From contig NZ_CP047957.1 in NCBI RefSeq assembly GCF_014280035.1, positions 2,447,361-2,511,360 of the forward strand: 64,000 bases of DNA, read 5' to 3'. Position numbers and translations under genes: made by a program. Positions 16,992-24,797 of the stretch are shown piece after piece. Position 1 is the stretch's first letter. Every line of letters begins with the position of its first letter. The notes under the pieces were generated by a model. It saw only the letters and a list, made by a program, of their open reading frames with translations, was not told where the DNA came from and made no database searches. The DNA is from Synechococcus sp. A18-25c. Lineage in GTDB: Bacteria > Cyanobacteriota > Cyanobacteriia > PCC-6307 > Cyanobiaceae.

Positions 16992-17240
16992 ATGTCCCGA
17001 CGTCAATACTCCGAACGCGCGGCTTTGGAGGGACGATCCCGCAGAGAAGTCACCGATCAACGCTACCGGTCGAGACGTTTTGACGACCGCGGAAGATACG
17101 CCAGCAGAGAACCGAAACGTGCCGACAGCACTCGGTTCCAGAGCGAGCTTGAACGGGATTTCGCGGCGATGCAGCGCGTTTGGCAAATGCTCCGTCATGG
17201 AGCCGTACGCATGCTTGGCGAAGTTGGACGCCAATACTGA
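16992..17240 (+). CDS. Small basic hypothetical protein
   Basis: 82 residues, very rich in Arg (SRREVTDQRYRSRRFDD), with a helical C-terminal half. The ATG at 16992 is 28 bp from the divergent sirB-like gene. No family is recognised. The 250 bp that follow, up to nirA, have no further gene. Confidence 0.5.
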   Translation: MSRRQYSERAALEGRSRREVTDQRYRSRRFDDRGRYASREPKRADSTRFQSELERDFAAMQRVWQMLRHGAVRMLGEVGRQY

Positions 17241-17491
17241 AGCCGCGGAAGGCAGCCTTCTACGGCTCAGCCAGGCACAACAGATGTAGCCACGGCGACA
17301 GTTTGCTCCATTCGACAGCCGTGAAGGATCAACAGACAAAACGGTTTGAACCACTACCGACAGGCGCACAACCGACCTGTTGTCATACTCACCAAGCGCT
17401 CCCTTCATTCTGAAGCGCTGGTTTTAAAAAACCCTTTTGATTGATCCTCGCAGGTTTTGAACGATCAATCCGTTCTATCCGTATCAAGATC

Positions 17492-19033
17492 ATGACTCTC
17501 AGCTCTCCCTCCAGGCCTTATCTGGATGGCAAGAAGCTCAACAAGATCGAGCAAAACAAAGCAGACAAAGACGGTCTGCTTGTGGGCAGCGAGATTGAAA
17601 AATTTGCAGAAATGGGCTGGGAGCAGGTCGACGAAACGGACCTCCAGCTTCGCCTGAAGTGGTATGGCATGTTTTGGCGCCCGAAAACTCCGGGCAAATT
17701 CATGCTGCGTTTGAGAGTTCCAAATGGTGTGCTGTCCGCCGATCAACTCCGCGTGGTCGCCTCAATTGTTGAGCGATACGGCGAAGAAGGAAGTTGCGAC
17801 ATCACAACCCGCCAGAACCTGCAGTTACGAGGCGTGCTGCTTGGAGATTTGCCTGAAATCCTCCGTCGGCTTGAGGAGGCCGGTCTGAGCACCATCCAAT
17901 CCGGCTTCGACAACCCTCGAAACGTTACCGGCAACCCCATTGCTGGCATCGATCCCCAAGAGATTGTCGACACCCGTCCTTACACGACAGAACTCCAGAA
18001 CTTCCTGACCAACAACTGCAAGGGAAATCCTGAATATTCCAACCTGCCCAGAAAATGGAACACTGCTGTTGCAGGAGCCAAAGACAATTTCTTACTGCAC
18101 AACGACATCGTCTTCCACCCTGTGGAAAACAACGGTGTGATGGGATTCGGCGTCTGGATCGGCGGGGTGCTCTCCTCACAAATGAATGCCTATGCCATCC
18201 CGCTGAATGCCTGGGTGAAGCCTGATGAAATCTGCAAGATGACCGATGCCGTGATCCGGCTCTGGCGCGACAACGGAGAACGGGACAAGCGTCCAAAGGG
18301 ACGCTTCCGCCTCTACCTGGATCAGGTGGGCTTCGACACGTTCCGCACTCAGGTTGAAGAGCTGTTCGGACCGCTCACTCCTGATCCCGGGTCTGTTTTC
18401 GATACAACCCCTCGCTCTCACTACGGTATCCATCCGCAAAAGCAAGACGGCTTGTCGTACGCGGGACTTCATGTGCCTGTCGGACGGCTTAAAGCGCAAG
18501 ATCTCCAAGATTTTGCCACCGCAAGCCTCAATTACGGCGCCGGCGAGGTGCGTTTGACAGAAGATCAGAATGTGATTCTGGTTGGACTCCCAGCGGACAA
18601 ATTGGAAGCGTTCAAAGCCGATGAGCTGCTTGGACGGTTTCCTCTCGAACCCGGCCACATCGCCGCGGGAACCGTCTCCTGCACAGGGAACACTTACTGC
18701 GGATTTGCACTCACCAATACCAAGGATCAAGCGCTCCAAGCCGCGCAGGAACTGGATCAAGAATTAACGCTCCCAGATGAGCTGAAAATCCACTGGACCG
18801 GATGTCCAAACACCTGTGGCCAGGCCTACATGGGTGCCATTGGACTGACCGGAACGAAAGCGAAAAACAGTGAAGGCGTGATGGGTGAGGGCTACACCAT
18901 GACCCTTGGAGGCTCACAGGGCCCGAACCCCTCCCTTGGTGAAGTGCATCGCAAAGCTATCCCGGCGGATGAAATCAAATCCGCCTTACGCGAAGTGCTG
19001 ATCGAACGTTTTGGCGCCACACCCCGCGCCTAA
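17492..19033 (+). CDS. nirA: Ferredoxin-nitrite reductase NirA
   Basis: 513 residues from the ATG at 17492; the frame begins at 17441 but the extra 17 residues are not typical. It reduces nitrite to ammonium with six electrons from ferredoxin, using siroheme coupled to a [4Fe-4S] cluster. Cluster ligands appear in CTGNTYCGFAL (around residue 396) and CPNTCGQAY (around 437). DITTRQNLQLRGV is the substrate/siroheme-binding block near residue 99. Upstream, 17379-17392 reads GTTGTCATACTCAC, a relaxed NtcA pattern (GT-N10-AC), but no good -10 lies at the right distance. Siroheme genes lie just upstream, and a nitrite channel gene follows. Confidence 0.95.
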   Translation: MTLSSPSRPYLDGKKLNKIEQNKADKDGLLVGSEIEKFAEMGWEQVDETDLQLRLKWYGMFWRPKTPGKFMLRLRVPNGVLSADQLRVVASIVERYGEEGSCDITTRQNLQLRGVLLGDLPEILRRLEEAGLSTIQSGFDNPRNVTGNPIAGIDPQEIVDTRPYTTELQNFLTNNCKGNPEYSNLPRKWNTAVAGAKDNFLLHNDIVFHPVENNGVMGFGVWIGGVLSSQMNAYAIPLNAWVKPDEICKMTDAVIRLWRDNGERDKRPKGRFRLYLDQVGFDTFRTQVEELFGPLTPDPGSVFDTTPRSHYGIHPQKQDGLSYAGLHVPVGRLKAQDLQDFATASLNYGAGEVRLTEDQNVILVGLPADKLEAFKADELLGRFPLEPGHIAAGTVSCTGNTYCGFALTNTKDQALQAAQELDQELTLPDELKIHWTGCPNTCGQAYMGAIGLTGTKAKNSEGVMGEGYTMTLGGSQGPNPSLGEVHRKAIPADEIKSALREVLIERFGATPRA

Positions 19034-19126
19034 ATGTTTGACATGAGGTTCAAATCAACTCAGAGCTGGTGCACACCTTTTGAGACCAATTCTGATTGCT
19101 CGACGACACTTCCCCTACCACCCTCC

Positions 19127-19261
19127 ATGGCTAACAGCAACGACTATTTTTCCCGTCTGGTCAACTGGATCACCTCAGTTGGCCAAGACAAACAACCCAT
19201 CAGCCGCAATTCAGATCAACAAGATCTGTTTTCCAAGCTGATGAACAAAATCAGCGGTTGA
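19127..19261 (+). CDS. 44-residue protein between nirA and the nitrite channel
   Basis: The ATG at 19127 starts MANSNDYFSRLVNWITSVGQ and ends with LFSKLMNKISG, two short amphipathic helical stretches joined by a polar linker. The frame is open from 19034, but this internal ATG fits the spacing after nirA best. It lies on the nirA strand, 93 bp after nirA and 49 bp before the channel gene, so co-transcription is likely. Function unknown. Confidence 0.55.
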   Translation: MANSNDYFSRLVNWITSVGQDKQPISRNSDQQDLFSKLMNKISG

Positions 19262-19310
19262 ATCGCGTCGAATTCAACCCTCACCAACCTTTCATCCCAC
19301 CACGAAAACC

Positions 19311-20222
19311 ATGAGTGCGTCGGCTTCACAAATGGACTACGTCCTACCCAACGAACTTGTCGACGGCATGATTGCCGCAGGCGGCAAAAAGGCAACCGTC
19401 AGCGTCAAAAACCTACTTTTGCGTGGTTTTTACTCCGGCGCGATTCTCGGCCTCGCTGTCATCCTGGCTTTGACCATCGGACTCAAGAGCGGTCAACCCT
19501 GGTTGGGCTCGTTGTTGTTCCCGTTTGGCTTCGCCAGCATCGTGCTCTTTGGCATGGAGTTGGTCACTGGCAACTTCGCCCTGCTGCCCATGGCAACTTG
19601 GGCGGGCAAAAGCTCCTGGAAGGCAACCTTCCGCAACTGGGCTTGGGTTTGGTTCGGTAACTGGATTGGAACAGCTGTTGTCGCCGTTCTGATGGCCATC
19701 AGCCTCACCAGTGGCGGCACCGTGGATCCTGCCTCTGCTGCCGATGGCGGTGGCATGTGGCAACAAGTTGCAGCCAAGATCATTGCCCTTAATAAGACCA
19801 ATGTGGTCACTAAGTATGAGAACCTCGAGACCCTTGGGTTCTTCCTGGCCATCCTGCGCGGTCTGATTGCCAACTGGCTGGTGTGCCTCGGCGTGACGAT
19901 GGCTTTGGTGAGCAAAAGTGTTCCCGGCAAGATCCTGGCCTGCTGGCTCCCAATTACCGCGTTCCAATCGATGGGCATGGAGCACATCGTGGTGAACCAG
20001 TTCCTGCACACCGCAGGCCCCATCCTGGGATCCGGCGTCAACTTCGGTCAGGTGATCTTCTGGAACTGGCTGCCAGTCACCATCGGCAACATCATCGGTG
20101 GCATGGTCTTCATCGGCATGCTCTTCTACAGCACCCACCGCACCAAGGTTGAGAATGTCCTGCCCTCCGAGCATGACGACAAACTGGAGCGTGAACTGGC
20201 CGCTGAACTCGGCGCCCGCTGA
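19311..20222 (+). CDS. Formate/nitrite transporter family channel (nitrite transport likely)
   Basis: 303 residues with six hydrophobic segments, of the FocA/NirC family of pentameric anion channels. Recognisable blocks are GMELVTGNFALLPMATW near residue 83, NWLVCLGVTMA near 187 and the C-terminal FWNWLPVTIGNIIGGMVFIG. Because it lies directly after nirA, nitrite is the likely cargo (uptake, or control of leakage), but formate cannot be excluded. It is probably in one transcript with nirA, the 44-residue gene and the HEAT gene. Confidence 0.88.
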   Translation: MSASASQMDYVLPNELVDGMIAAGGKKATVSVKNLLLRGFYSGAILGLAVILALTIGLKSGQPWLGSLLFPFGFASIVLFGMELVTGNFALLPMATWAGKSSWKATFRNWAWVWFGNWIGTAVVAVLMAISLTSGGTVDPASAADGGGMWQQVAAKIIALNKTNVVTKYENLETLGFFLAILRGLIANWLVCLGVTMALVSKSVPGKILACWLPITAFQSMGMEHIVVNQFLHTAGPILGSGVNFGQVIFWNWLPVTIGNIIGGMVFIGMLFYSTHRTKVENVLPSEHDDKLERELAAELGAR

Positions 20223-20231
20223 TCAACTCCT

Positions 20232-20963
20232 GTGTCACATCCTGTGAATGAAGCCGCTCTTTGGGAGCGGCTTTCCCAATCACGACGGGCTCCACTGGAG
20301 CCCCATTGGCTGGGGGAGGTCTACTCTCCCAGCCTTTCTATTGATCTCCGTCGAGCCCTCAGCGAAAAGCTCGGCATGCTGGCCGATCGGGGTTGGCCAG
20401 AGATTCAGAGCCTGATCAATCAGCACGGAGCGCTTCCTGATCTCGTACTGGCAGCAGGCCTCTGCCATCAGAAAGACGCCAGAAACTGGTTGCTGGATCA
20501 ACTCACCAGCCGTTCACAACTGGATGACATCAACCTCTGCATTGTTCAGGCCCTCTCCTGCTGGGGTGCGGATGTGCCCGAGACCGTCATGACTGAAAGC
20601 CTGCGCCATCCAGGTCAGCAGCATCGCCTCGCGGGCTTGCAGTTGCTGAGTTTCCGGGCTCACACCCTGAGTGATGAAGAGCTGCTGAGGTATTGCTCAG
20701 GATTGCTCCATGACTTCAGAGACCCTGTCGTCATCGCAGCAATCCGTGTTCTACAGCGACGGGATGGATCCAGCATCAGCAACAGGCTGGCGCAGCTCTG
20801 CATCGACGGATCTGATGAGGTCGCTGCGGCAGCGTTGCGAGCCCTTGGATGCATCGCCACTCCTAGCAGCCAGAGCTCTTTATTGGAACTCAGTAAAACT
20901 CTGAGCGATGCCTCCCGGCAACAACTCGCCCAACAACAACTGGAACAACAATTTCGTTCCTAA
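20232..20963 (+). CDS. HEAT-repeat protein downstream of the nitrite channel
   Basis: 243 residues from a GTG 10 bp after the channel gene. The protein is a chain of helical pairs (for example DPVVIAAIRVLQRRDGSSI, DEVAAAALRALGCIATPSSQ), like PBS-lyase/HEAT adaptors. Such proteins act by binding partners. From context it may help NirA mature or act, as the NirB helper does in other cyanobacteria, but that identity is inference and not recognised by sequence. Confidence 0.7.
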   Translation: MSHPVNEAALWERLSQSRRAPLEPHWLGEVYSPSLSIDLRRALSEKLGMLADRGWPEIQSLINQHGALPDLVLAAGLCHQKDARNWLLDQLTSRSQLDDINLCIVQALSCWGADVPETVMTESLRHPGQQHRLAGLQLLSFRAHTLSDEELLRYCSGLLHDFRDPVVIAAIRVLQRRDGSSISNRLAQLCIDGSDEVAAAALRALGCIATPSSQSSLLELSKTLSDASRQQLAQQQLEQQFRS

Positions 20964-20973
20964 CCATCAAAAA

Positions 20974-20991
20974 GCCCGGCATTCGCCGGGC
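20974..20991 (-). terminator. Terminator for cynS (minus strand)
   Basis: Stem GCCCGGC / GCCGGGC with loop ATTC. Read on the minus strand it is followed by CTTTTTG. It lies 56 bp beyond the cynS stop and 11 bp after the HEAT gene, so it may work both ways. Two more hairpins (21001-21022 and 21021-21040) lie between it and cynS. Confidence 0.7.
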
Positions 20992-21046
20992 GCTTGTGTA
21001 CTGATTCTCGAATTCGAATCAGGGATGCAAGAGGATCCCTAATCGC

Positions 21047-21529
21047 TCACCACTTTTTGTAAGGAAGGAACTTGCCACACATCGTGATCTTCACACGATC
21101 ACCCTTGGGATCCTCAACTTTGTCGACATCGAGAGTGAAATCAATGGCGCTCATGATTCCATCGCCGAATTTCTCTTGGATCACATCCTTCAGAGGCATG
21201 CCATACACCTGCATGATCTCGTAGAAACGGTAGATCAGAGGATCAGTGGGGATAACAGGCTCAAGGCTGCCCTTGGTGGGAAACTCCTGAATGGCAGCAG
21301 TGATAGCAGGATCCAAAGACAGAAGCGAAGCCAGCTTTTCTGCCTCTTCGCTTGACGCTGTGGCCTGGCCATAAAACAGAGAAGCGATCCACACTTCATC
21401 CAAGCCAAGAGCCGCTTCAAGATCAGCAAAACTCATTCCTTTGGCTTTCTTCGCAGCCATCAGGGATGCGGTCACAGTGCTCTGTGATGGTGCTGACAGC
21501 GAAGGAGATGAGGTGGAGGTCAAAGTCAT
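21047..21529 (-). CDS. cynS: Cyanate lyase (cyanase) CynS
   Basis: 160 residues, close to the usual 156. It decomposes cyanate with bicarbonate to ammonia and carbon dioxide, allowing cyanate use as a nitrogen source. The catalytic residues Arg, Glu and Ser are visible in [19 protein letters not shown] and [14 protein letters not shown]. The N-terminal domain is helical and HTH-like. No cyanate ABC transporter genes are beside it in this window. It faces the nitrite gene set and is divergent from a small gene at 21681. No NtcA consensus is visible in its upstream 150 bp. Confidence 0.95.
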   Translation of the reverse strand: MTLTSTSSPSLSAPSQSTVTASLMAAKKAKGMSFADLEAALGLDEVWIASLFYGQATASSEEAEKLASLLSLDPAITAAIQEFPTKGSLEPVIPTDPLIYRFYEIMQVYGMPLKDVIQEKFGDGIMSAIDFTLDVDKVEDPKGDRVKITMCGKFLPYKKW

Positions 21530-21680
21530 GGCGTTTATTGCCGATTACCCATAAAGACTCTCGCTCTTACCACCCAAGAAAAGCAGCAATCAACACAAAA
21601 CCGAAAACCCATTTCAGACGCATTGATCACAACACAACACCTCCAAAGCTGCTCTACTAATCGCATTAGACGTTGCGATT

Positions 21681-21845
21681 ATGAGCAACCTGTTCCGATC
21701 TCTCACATCTTTGCTGAGTAGTCAGCAGCTCGAGTCCAGTGGAACCACCAGCCTTGTGCTTGAGCGCCTCTATTACGCGGATGGACGGCAAAATCCAAGC
21801 CATCCCCGCCACGGCAGCTTTGAAGGTCTGTCTCTGCTCGACTGA
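21681..21845 (+). CDS. 54-residue conserved-looking protein between cynS and the cnaT-like gene
   Basis: The ATG at 21681 starts MSNLFRSLTSLLSSQQLESS, passes VLERLYYADGRQNPSHPRHG and ends with LSLLD. The mix of aromatic, Arg and Pro residues and the clean frame suggest a true gene. It is divergent from cynS (151 bp) and 9 bp before an NtcA site that fronts the cnaT-like gene. No function recognised. Confidence 0.55.
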   Translation: MSNLFRSLTSLLSSQQLESSGTTSLVLERLYYADGRQNPSHPRHGSFEGLSLLD

Positions 21846-21853
21846 ACAACTCT

Positions 21854-21867
21854 GTATCAAGCGCTAC
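21854..21867 (+). promoter_or_regulatory. NtcA binding site in front of the cnaT-like gene
   Basis: GTATCAAGCGCTAC matches GTA-N8-TAC exactly. A second, shorter-spaced element (GTA-N7-TAC) follows at 21876-21888. The two are linked by a 6-bp inverted repeat, GCTACC / GGTAGC (21863-21880). The first site is 51 bp before the GTG start. The -10 match at the expected place is poor. Confidence 0.65.
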
Positions 21868-21918
21868 CAACAAAGGTAGCCTTGCTACAGAAAACTACTG
21901 GTAGCGACGACATGATGC

Positions 21919-22989
21919 GTGGCGAGCTCTGTTCTCAGCGGTCGTGAACGCTTCAAGCAGCACCTGCGAAAAGTTGGTAGTGGAGAGCACACCAGCAAGG
22001 GGATGAGTCGGCAAGAGGCGGCGGACGCCATGGCTCTCATGCTCGATCAGGAGGCGACCCCAGCTCAGATCGGCGCTTTTATGATCGCCCATCGCATCCG
22101 CCGTCCGGAACCGCAGGAGCTGACCGGAATGCTGGACACCTACCGATCCAGAGGGCCGGTGGTGCAGAGCTCGGCAGGTCAACGGGCACCTCTCTGTTTC
22201 GGTATGCCTTTCGACGGGCGTACACGCACCGCACCCATCTATCCACTAACGACGCTGGTTCTCCTAGCCAGCGAGCAACCGGTGGTGCTGCAGGGCGGCG
22301 AACGCATGCCGATCAAGTACGGCATCACAGCGATGGACCTTTTCCGTCTGCTGGACCTTGATTTGACAGGTCTTTGCCTCAGTCAAGTGCAGGCAGGCTT
22401 TGAAACCCATGGTTTTGCACTGATTCACCAACCGGATCATTTCTCAATCGCAGACTCGCTGATCGAATACCGCGAAGACCTCGGCAAACGCCCACCGGTA
22501 GCCAGCCTGGAACTTCTCTGGACAGCCCATGCAGGTGCGCATCTGTTGGTCAGCGGCTTCGTGCACCCTCCCACCGAAAGCCGGGCCTGGGAAGCACTCA
22601 GGCTCGCCGGCGAGACCGATGTGCTCACCGTGAAAGGGCTTGAGGGAGGAACCGATCTGCCGATCGGTCGGGCCTGCATCACAGCCCGTGTCCGCCATGG
22701 CGAGGCCGAAAGGCAGATCCTGCATCCCAGGGACCATGGCTGCCATGACGCCGACGTGGAGTGGTCCAAGGACCAGGACTGGAAGGATCAAGCCCTTCAA
22801 GCCCTGTCGAATCGAGGCCCTCTCAGTGACGCCCTTCGCTGGAATGCGGGGGCTTATCTGTGGTTTGCCGGTCTCACCGACACTCTTGAAGCTGGGATCC
22901 AAAACGCTGTAGCCGTGCTGGAAAGCGGCAAAGCCTTGGCGCAACTGGATCAACTGCGCGTGTGGCGCAACAGCCTCTCCATCCGATAA
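21919..22989 (+). CDS. cnaT: Anthranilate phosphoribosyltransferase-like protein, probably CnaT
   Basis: 356 residues from a GTG. It is related to TrpD / glycosyltransferase family 3: the N-terminal helical domain (MSRQEAADAMALMLDQEATPAQIGAFM) and the barrel domain are present, but the phosphoribosyl-pyrophosphate loops of true TrpD (GTGGD) are not seen at the usual place. In Anabaena a protein of this type, CnaT, is needed for expression of the nitrate operon. The position in a nitrate island behind an NtcA site supports the same role, as inference. The last 40 bp overlap the convergent acetyltransferase gene. Confidence 0.7.
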   Translation: MASSVLSGRERFKQHLRKVGSGEHTSKGMSRQEAADAMALMLDQEATPAQIGAFMIAHRIRRPEPQELTGMLDTYRSRGPVVQSSAGQRAPLCFGMPFDGRTRTAPIYPLTTLVLLASEQPVVLQGGERMPIKYGITAMDLFRLLDLDLTGLCLSQVQAGFETHGFALIHQPDHFSIADSLIEYREDLGKRPPVASLELLWTAHAGAHLLVSGFVHPPTESRAWEALRLAGETDVLTVKGLEGGTDLPIGRACITARVRHGEAERQILHPRDHGCHDADVEWSKDQDWKDQALQALSNRGPLSDALRWNAGAYLWFAGLTDTLEAGIQNAVAVLESGKALAQLDQLRVWRNSLSIR

Positions 22990-23417
22990 CGCTCAAACAT
23001 CACTCCAGCGATAGCAATCGTTTCGGGGGCCACCACAGACCAACCACGTCTCTCCAGCAGCGAGCGGCTGCACTGACTGGCCTCTGTGCGCAGACAGGTC
23101 ACACCCTCATCGGCCGCGTCCGCTTCAATTCTGTCCAGCAGAGCTCCAGCATGACCCTGTCGTGCCGAGCGTCCTCGGCAGTACAGCAAGGCAAGCCGGT
23201 CCCGTGGATCACGGATCGCAAACGCAGCATCGCCTCCACTGATCCAGCCGCACCCGGTGCGAAGGGTCCGATCCAGAACACCAGGCAGCCAGGCTAAAGC
23301 CGACCATGCCCTCACTTGCTCGTCTGTATAAAGCGCCGGGGCCTGGGTTTCGATGGCATCGGCATAGATCTCCCGCAAAAGACCCTCATCAGTTGGAACG
23401 ATCGGTCGAAGCGCCAT
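22950..23417 (-). CDS. GNAT-family N-acetyltransferase
   Basis: 155 residues. The Q/RxxGxG/A acetyl-CoA loop appears as RSARQGHAGALLDRIE (around residue 83), followed by the beta5/alpha4 block CSRSLLERRGW. The start MALRPIVPTDEGLLREIY is typical. The substrate is unknown. It overlaps the end of the cnaT-like gene by 40 bp, and its start codon overlaps, head to head, that of the MFS gene at 23416, so both must have promoters within each other's coding sequence or very close. Confidence 0.8.
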   Translation of the reverse strand: MALRPIVPTDEGLLREIYADAIETQAPALYTDEQVRAWSALAWLPGVLDRTLRTGCGWISGGDAAFAIRDPRDRLALLYCRGRSARQGHAGALLDRIEADAADEGVTCLRTEASQCSRSLLERRGWSVVAPETIAIAGVMFERYRMERLLRHTRS

Positions 23418-24717
23418 GGCGAGTGCCCCTTATGGGAGTGTGAGTCTTCTGTGCACGCAGGCGGCTTTGCAGCGTCCTCGCATTCCCACTCTGCTCAGCG
23501 CCTTTCTGACGCTGCTCAATGACCGCCTTAGCGAGAGCATCTTTCTGCCTCTGCTGCCCTTCCTACTGGAAGACTTCAGCAGCAACGGCAGCACGGTAGG
23601 TCTGCTCTCAGGCACGTACGCCCTCTCCCAGTTCGCAGTGGCGCCACTTATTGGCGCACTGAGTGACCGCTTCGGACGAAAACCCATCATCAGCCTCTGC
23701 GTCTTTGGCTCTGTGATTGGCATGGGTCTCTTTGCCACCACCTTGACCGTGCCATGGCAACCAATCTGGCCAGAGGCGGCAGCAGCAGGTCTGCCCCTCG
23801 CCCTGTTGTTTCTGGCGCGAGTCATCGATGGGGCAAGCGGGGGCACTGCCGCCACAGCCACAGCTGTCTTAGCCGACATCACCACACCAGAAAACAGGGC
23901 CAAAGCCTTCGGCCTCATTGGCGTGGCCTTTGGCCTGGGGTTTGTCCTTGGTCCTGGTCTTGGTGGACTGCTGGGTGATGTCAACCGCATTCTTCCTGCC
24001 TGGGCTGCAACAGCCTTCGCCGTCGCGAACTTAATCGTGGTACTTGGACTCCTCCCAGAAACGCATCCCATCAATGCCAGAAAGCAACTGCCGCGAAGGC
24101 GCGAGCTCAATCCAGTCACGCTCTTGGCACGCGTGTTTGCCAAACCAGAGGTGCGTCGCCTCTCGATCGCCTTTTTTGGCTTCTTTATGGCCTTCAACGG
24201 TTTCACCACCGTTTTAGTGCTGTACCTATGCAACAGTTTCAACTGGACTGAAGGCATGGCTGGAGCCGCTTTCGCCCTGGTTGGAGTCATCGCAATGGTG
24301 GTCCAGGGAGGCTTAATCGGACCGCTGGTGAAGCGTTTCGGTGAACTCCGTTTGACCCTCGTTGGTCTTGGTCTTCTGACCTCCGGATGCCTGTTGGTGC
24401 CCATGGCGACACCGAATAACTCCATTCCAGTGGTGTACACCGCCGTGTCTTTGCTGGCACTCGGCACGGGTCTTGTGACCCCCTGCTTGCGTGCTCTGGT
24501 CTCGCGTCGTCTTGGCAGCGATGGCCAAGGATCAGCACTGGGCGGTCTGCAGGGTCTGCAAAGCCTCGGCACATTTCTTGGCGCCTCCGCCGCTGGCTTC
24601 AGCTACGACCGGATTGGCGTCACCAGTCCGTTCTGGTTCGGAAGCATGATGCTGATCGGAGTTGCCCTCTTGGTGGCTGGCAGCATCCGGAATCGGCCAG
24701 AAACCATTCAAGACTGA
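23416..24717 (+). CDS. Major facilitator superfamily exporter (TetA/multidrug-like)
   Basis: 433 residues, about 12 membrane segments. Motif A reads GALSDRFGRKP (around residue 79). GFVLGPGLGGLLGD near residue 173 resembles motif C of drug/proton antiporters (GxxxGPxxGG). Substrate is not predictable. The ATG at 23416 gives an N-terminal extension of about 25 residues before the first helix; a later start is possible. Confidence 0.85.
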   Translation: MASAPYGSVSLLCTQAALQRPRIPTLLSAFLTLLNDRLSESIFLPLLPFLLEDFSSNGSTVGLLSGTYALSQFAVAPLIGALSDRFGRKPIISLCVFGSVIGMGLFATTLTVPWQPIWPEAAAAGLPLALLFLARVIDGASGGTAATATAVLADITTPENRAKAFGLIGVAFGLGFVLGPGLGGLLGDVNRILPAWAATAFAVANLIVVLGLLPETHPINARKQLPRRRELNPVTLLARVFAKPEVRRLSIAFFGFFMAFNGFTTVLVLYLCNSFNWTEGMAGAAFALVGVIAMVVQGGLIGPLVKRFGELRLTLVGLGLLTSGCLLVPMATPNNSIPVVYTAVSLLALGTGLVTPCLRALVSRRLGSDGQGSALGGLQGLQSLGTFLGASAAGFSYDRIGVTSPFWFGSMMLIGVALLVAGSIRNRPETIQD

Positions 24718-24797
24718 CAAGTCTCCTGGACCACTTGCCGTCAAAACTCGATTGCTAGCTTTCGACCAAGAGCCTTTGCACCCGATTTTCTTCCGTG

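Noticed and set aside
17286..17392. NtcA-like sites upstream of nirA: GTA-N8-GAC (17286-17299) and GT-N10-AC (17379-17392)
   Set aside because: Neither matches the full consensus, and no good -10 lies at the usual distance from either, so I mention the second only as a note in the nirA entry.
23430..24572. Long open frame (380 codons) on the minus strand opposite the MFS exporter
   Set aside because: Arg/Ser/Pro-rich shadow of a membrane protein gene; no domain or ribosome site.
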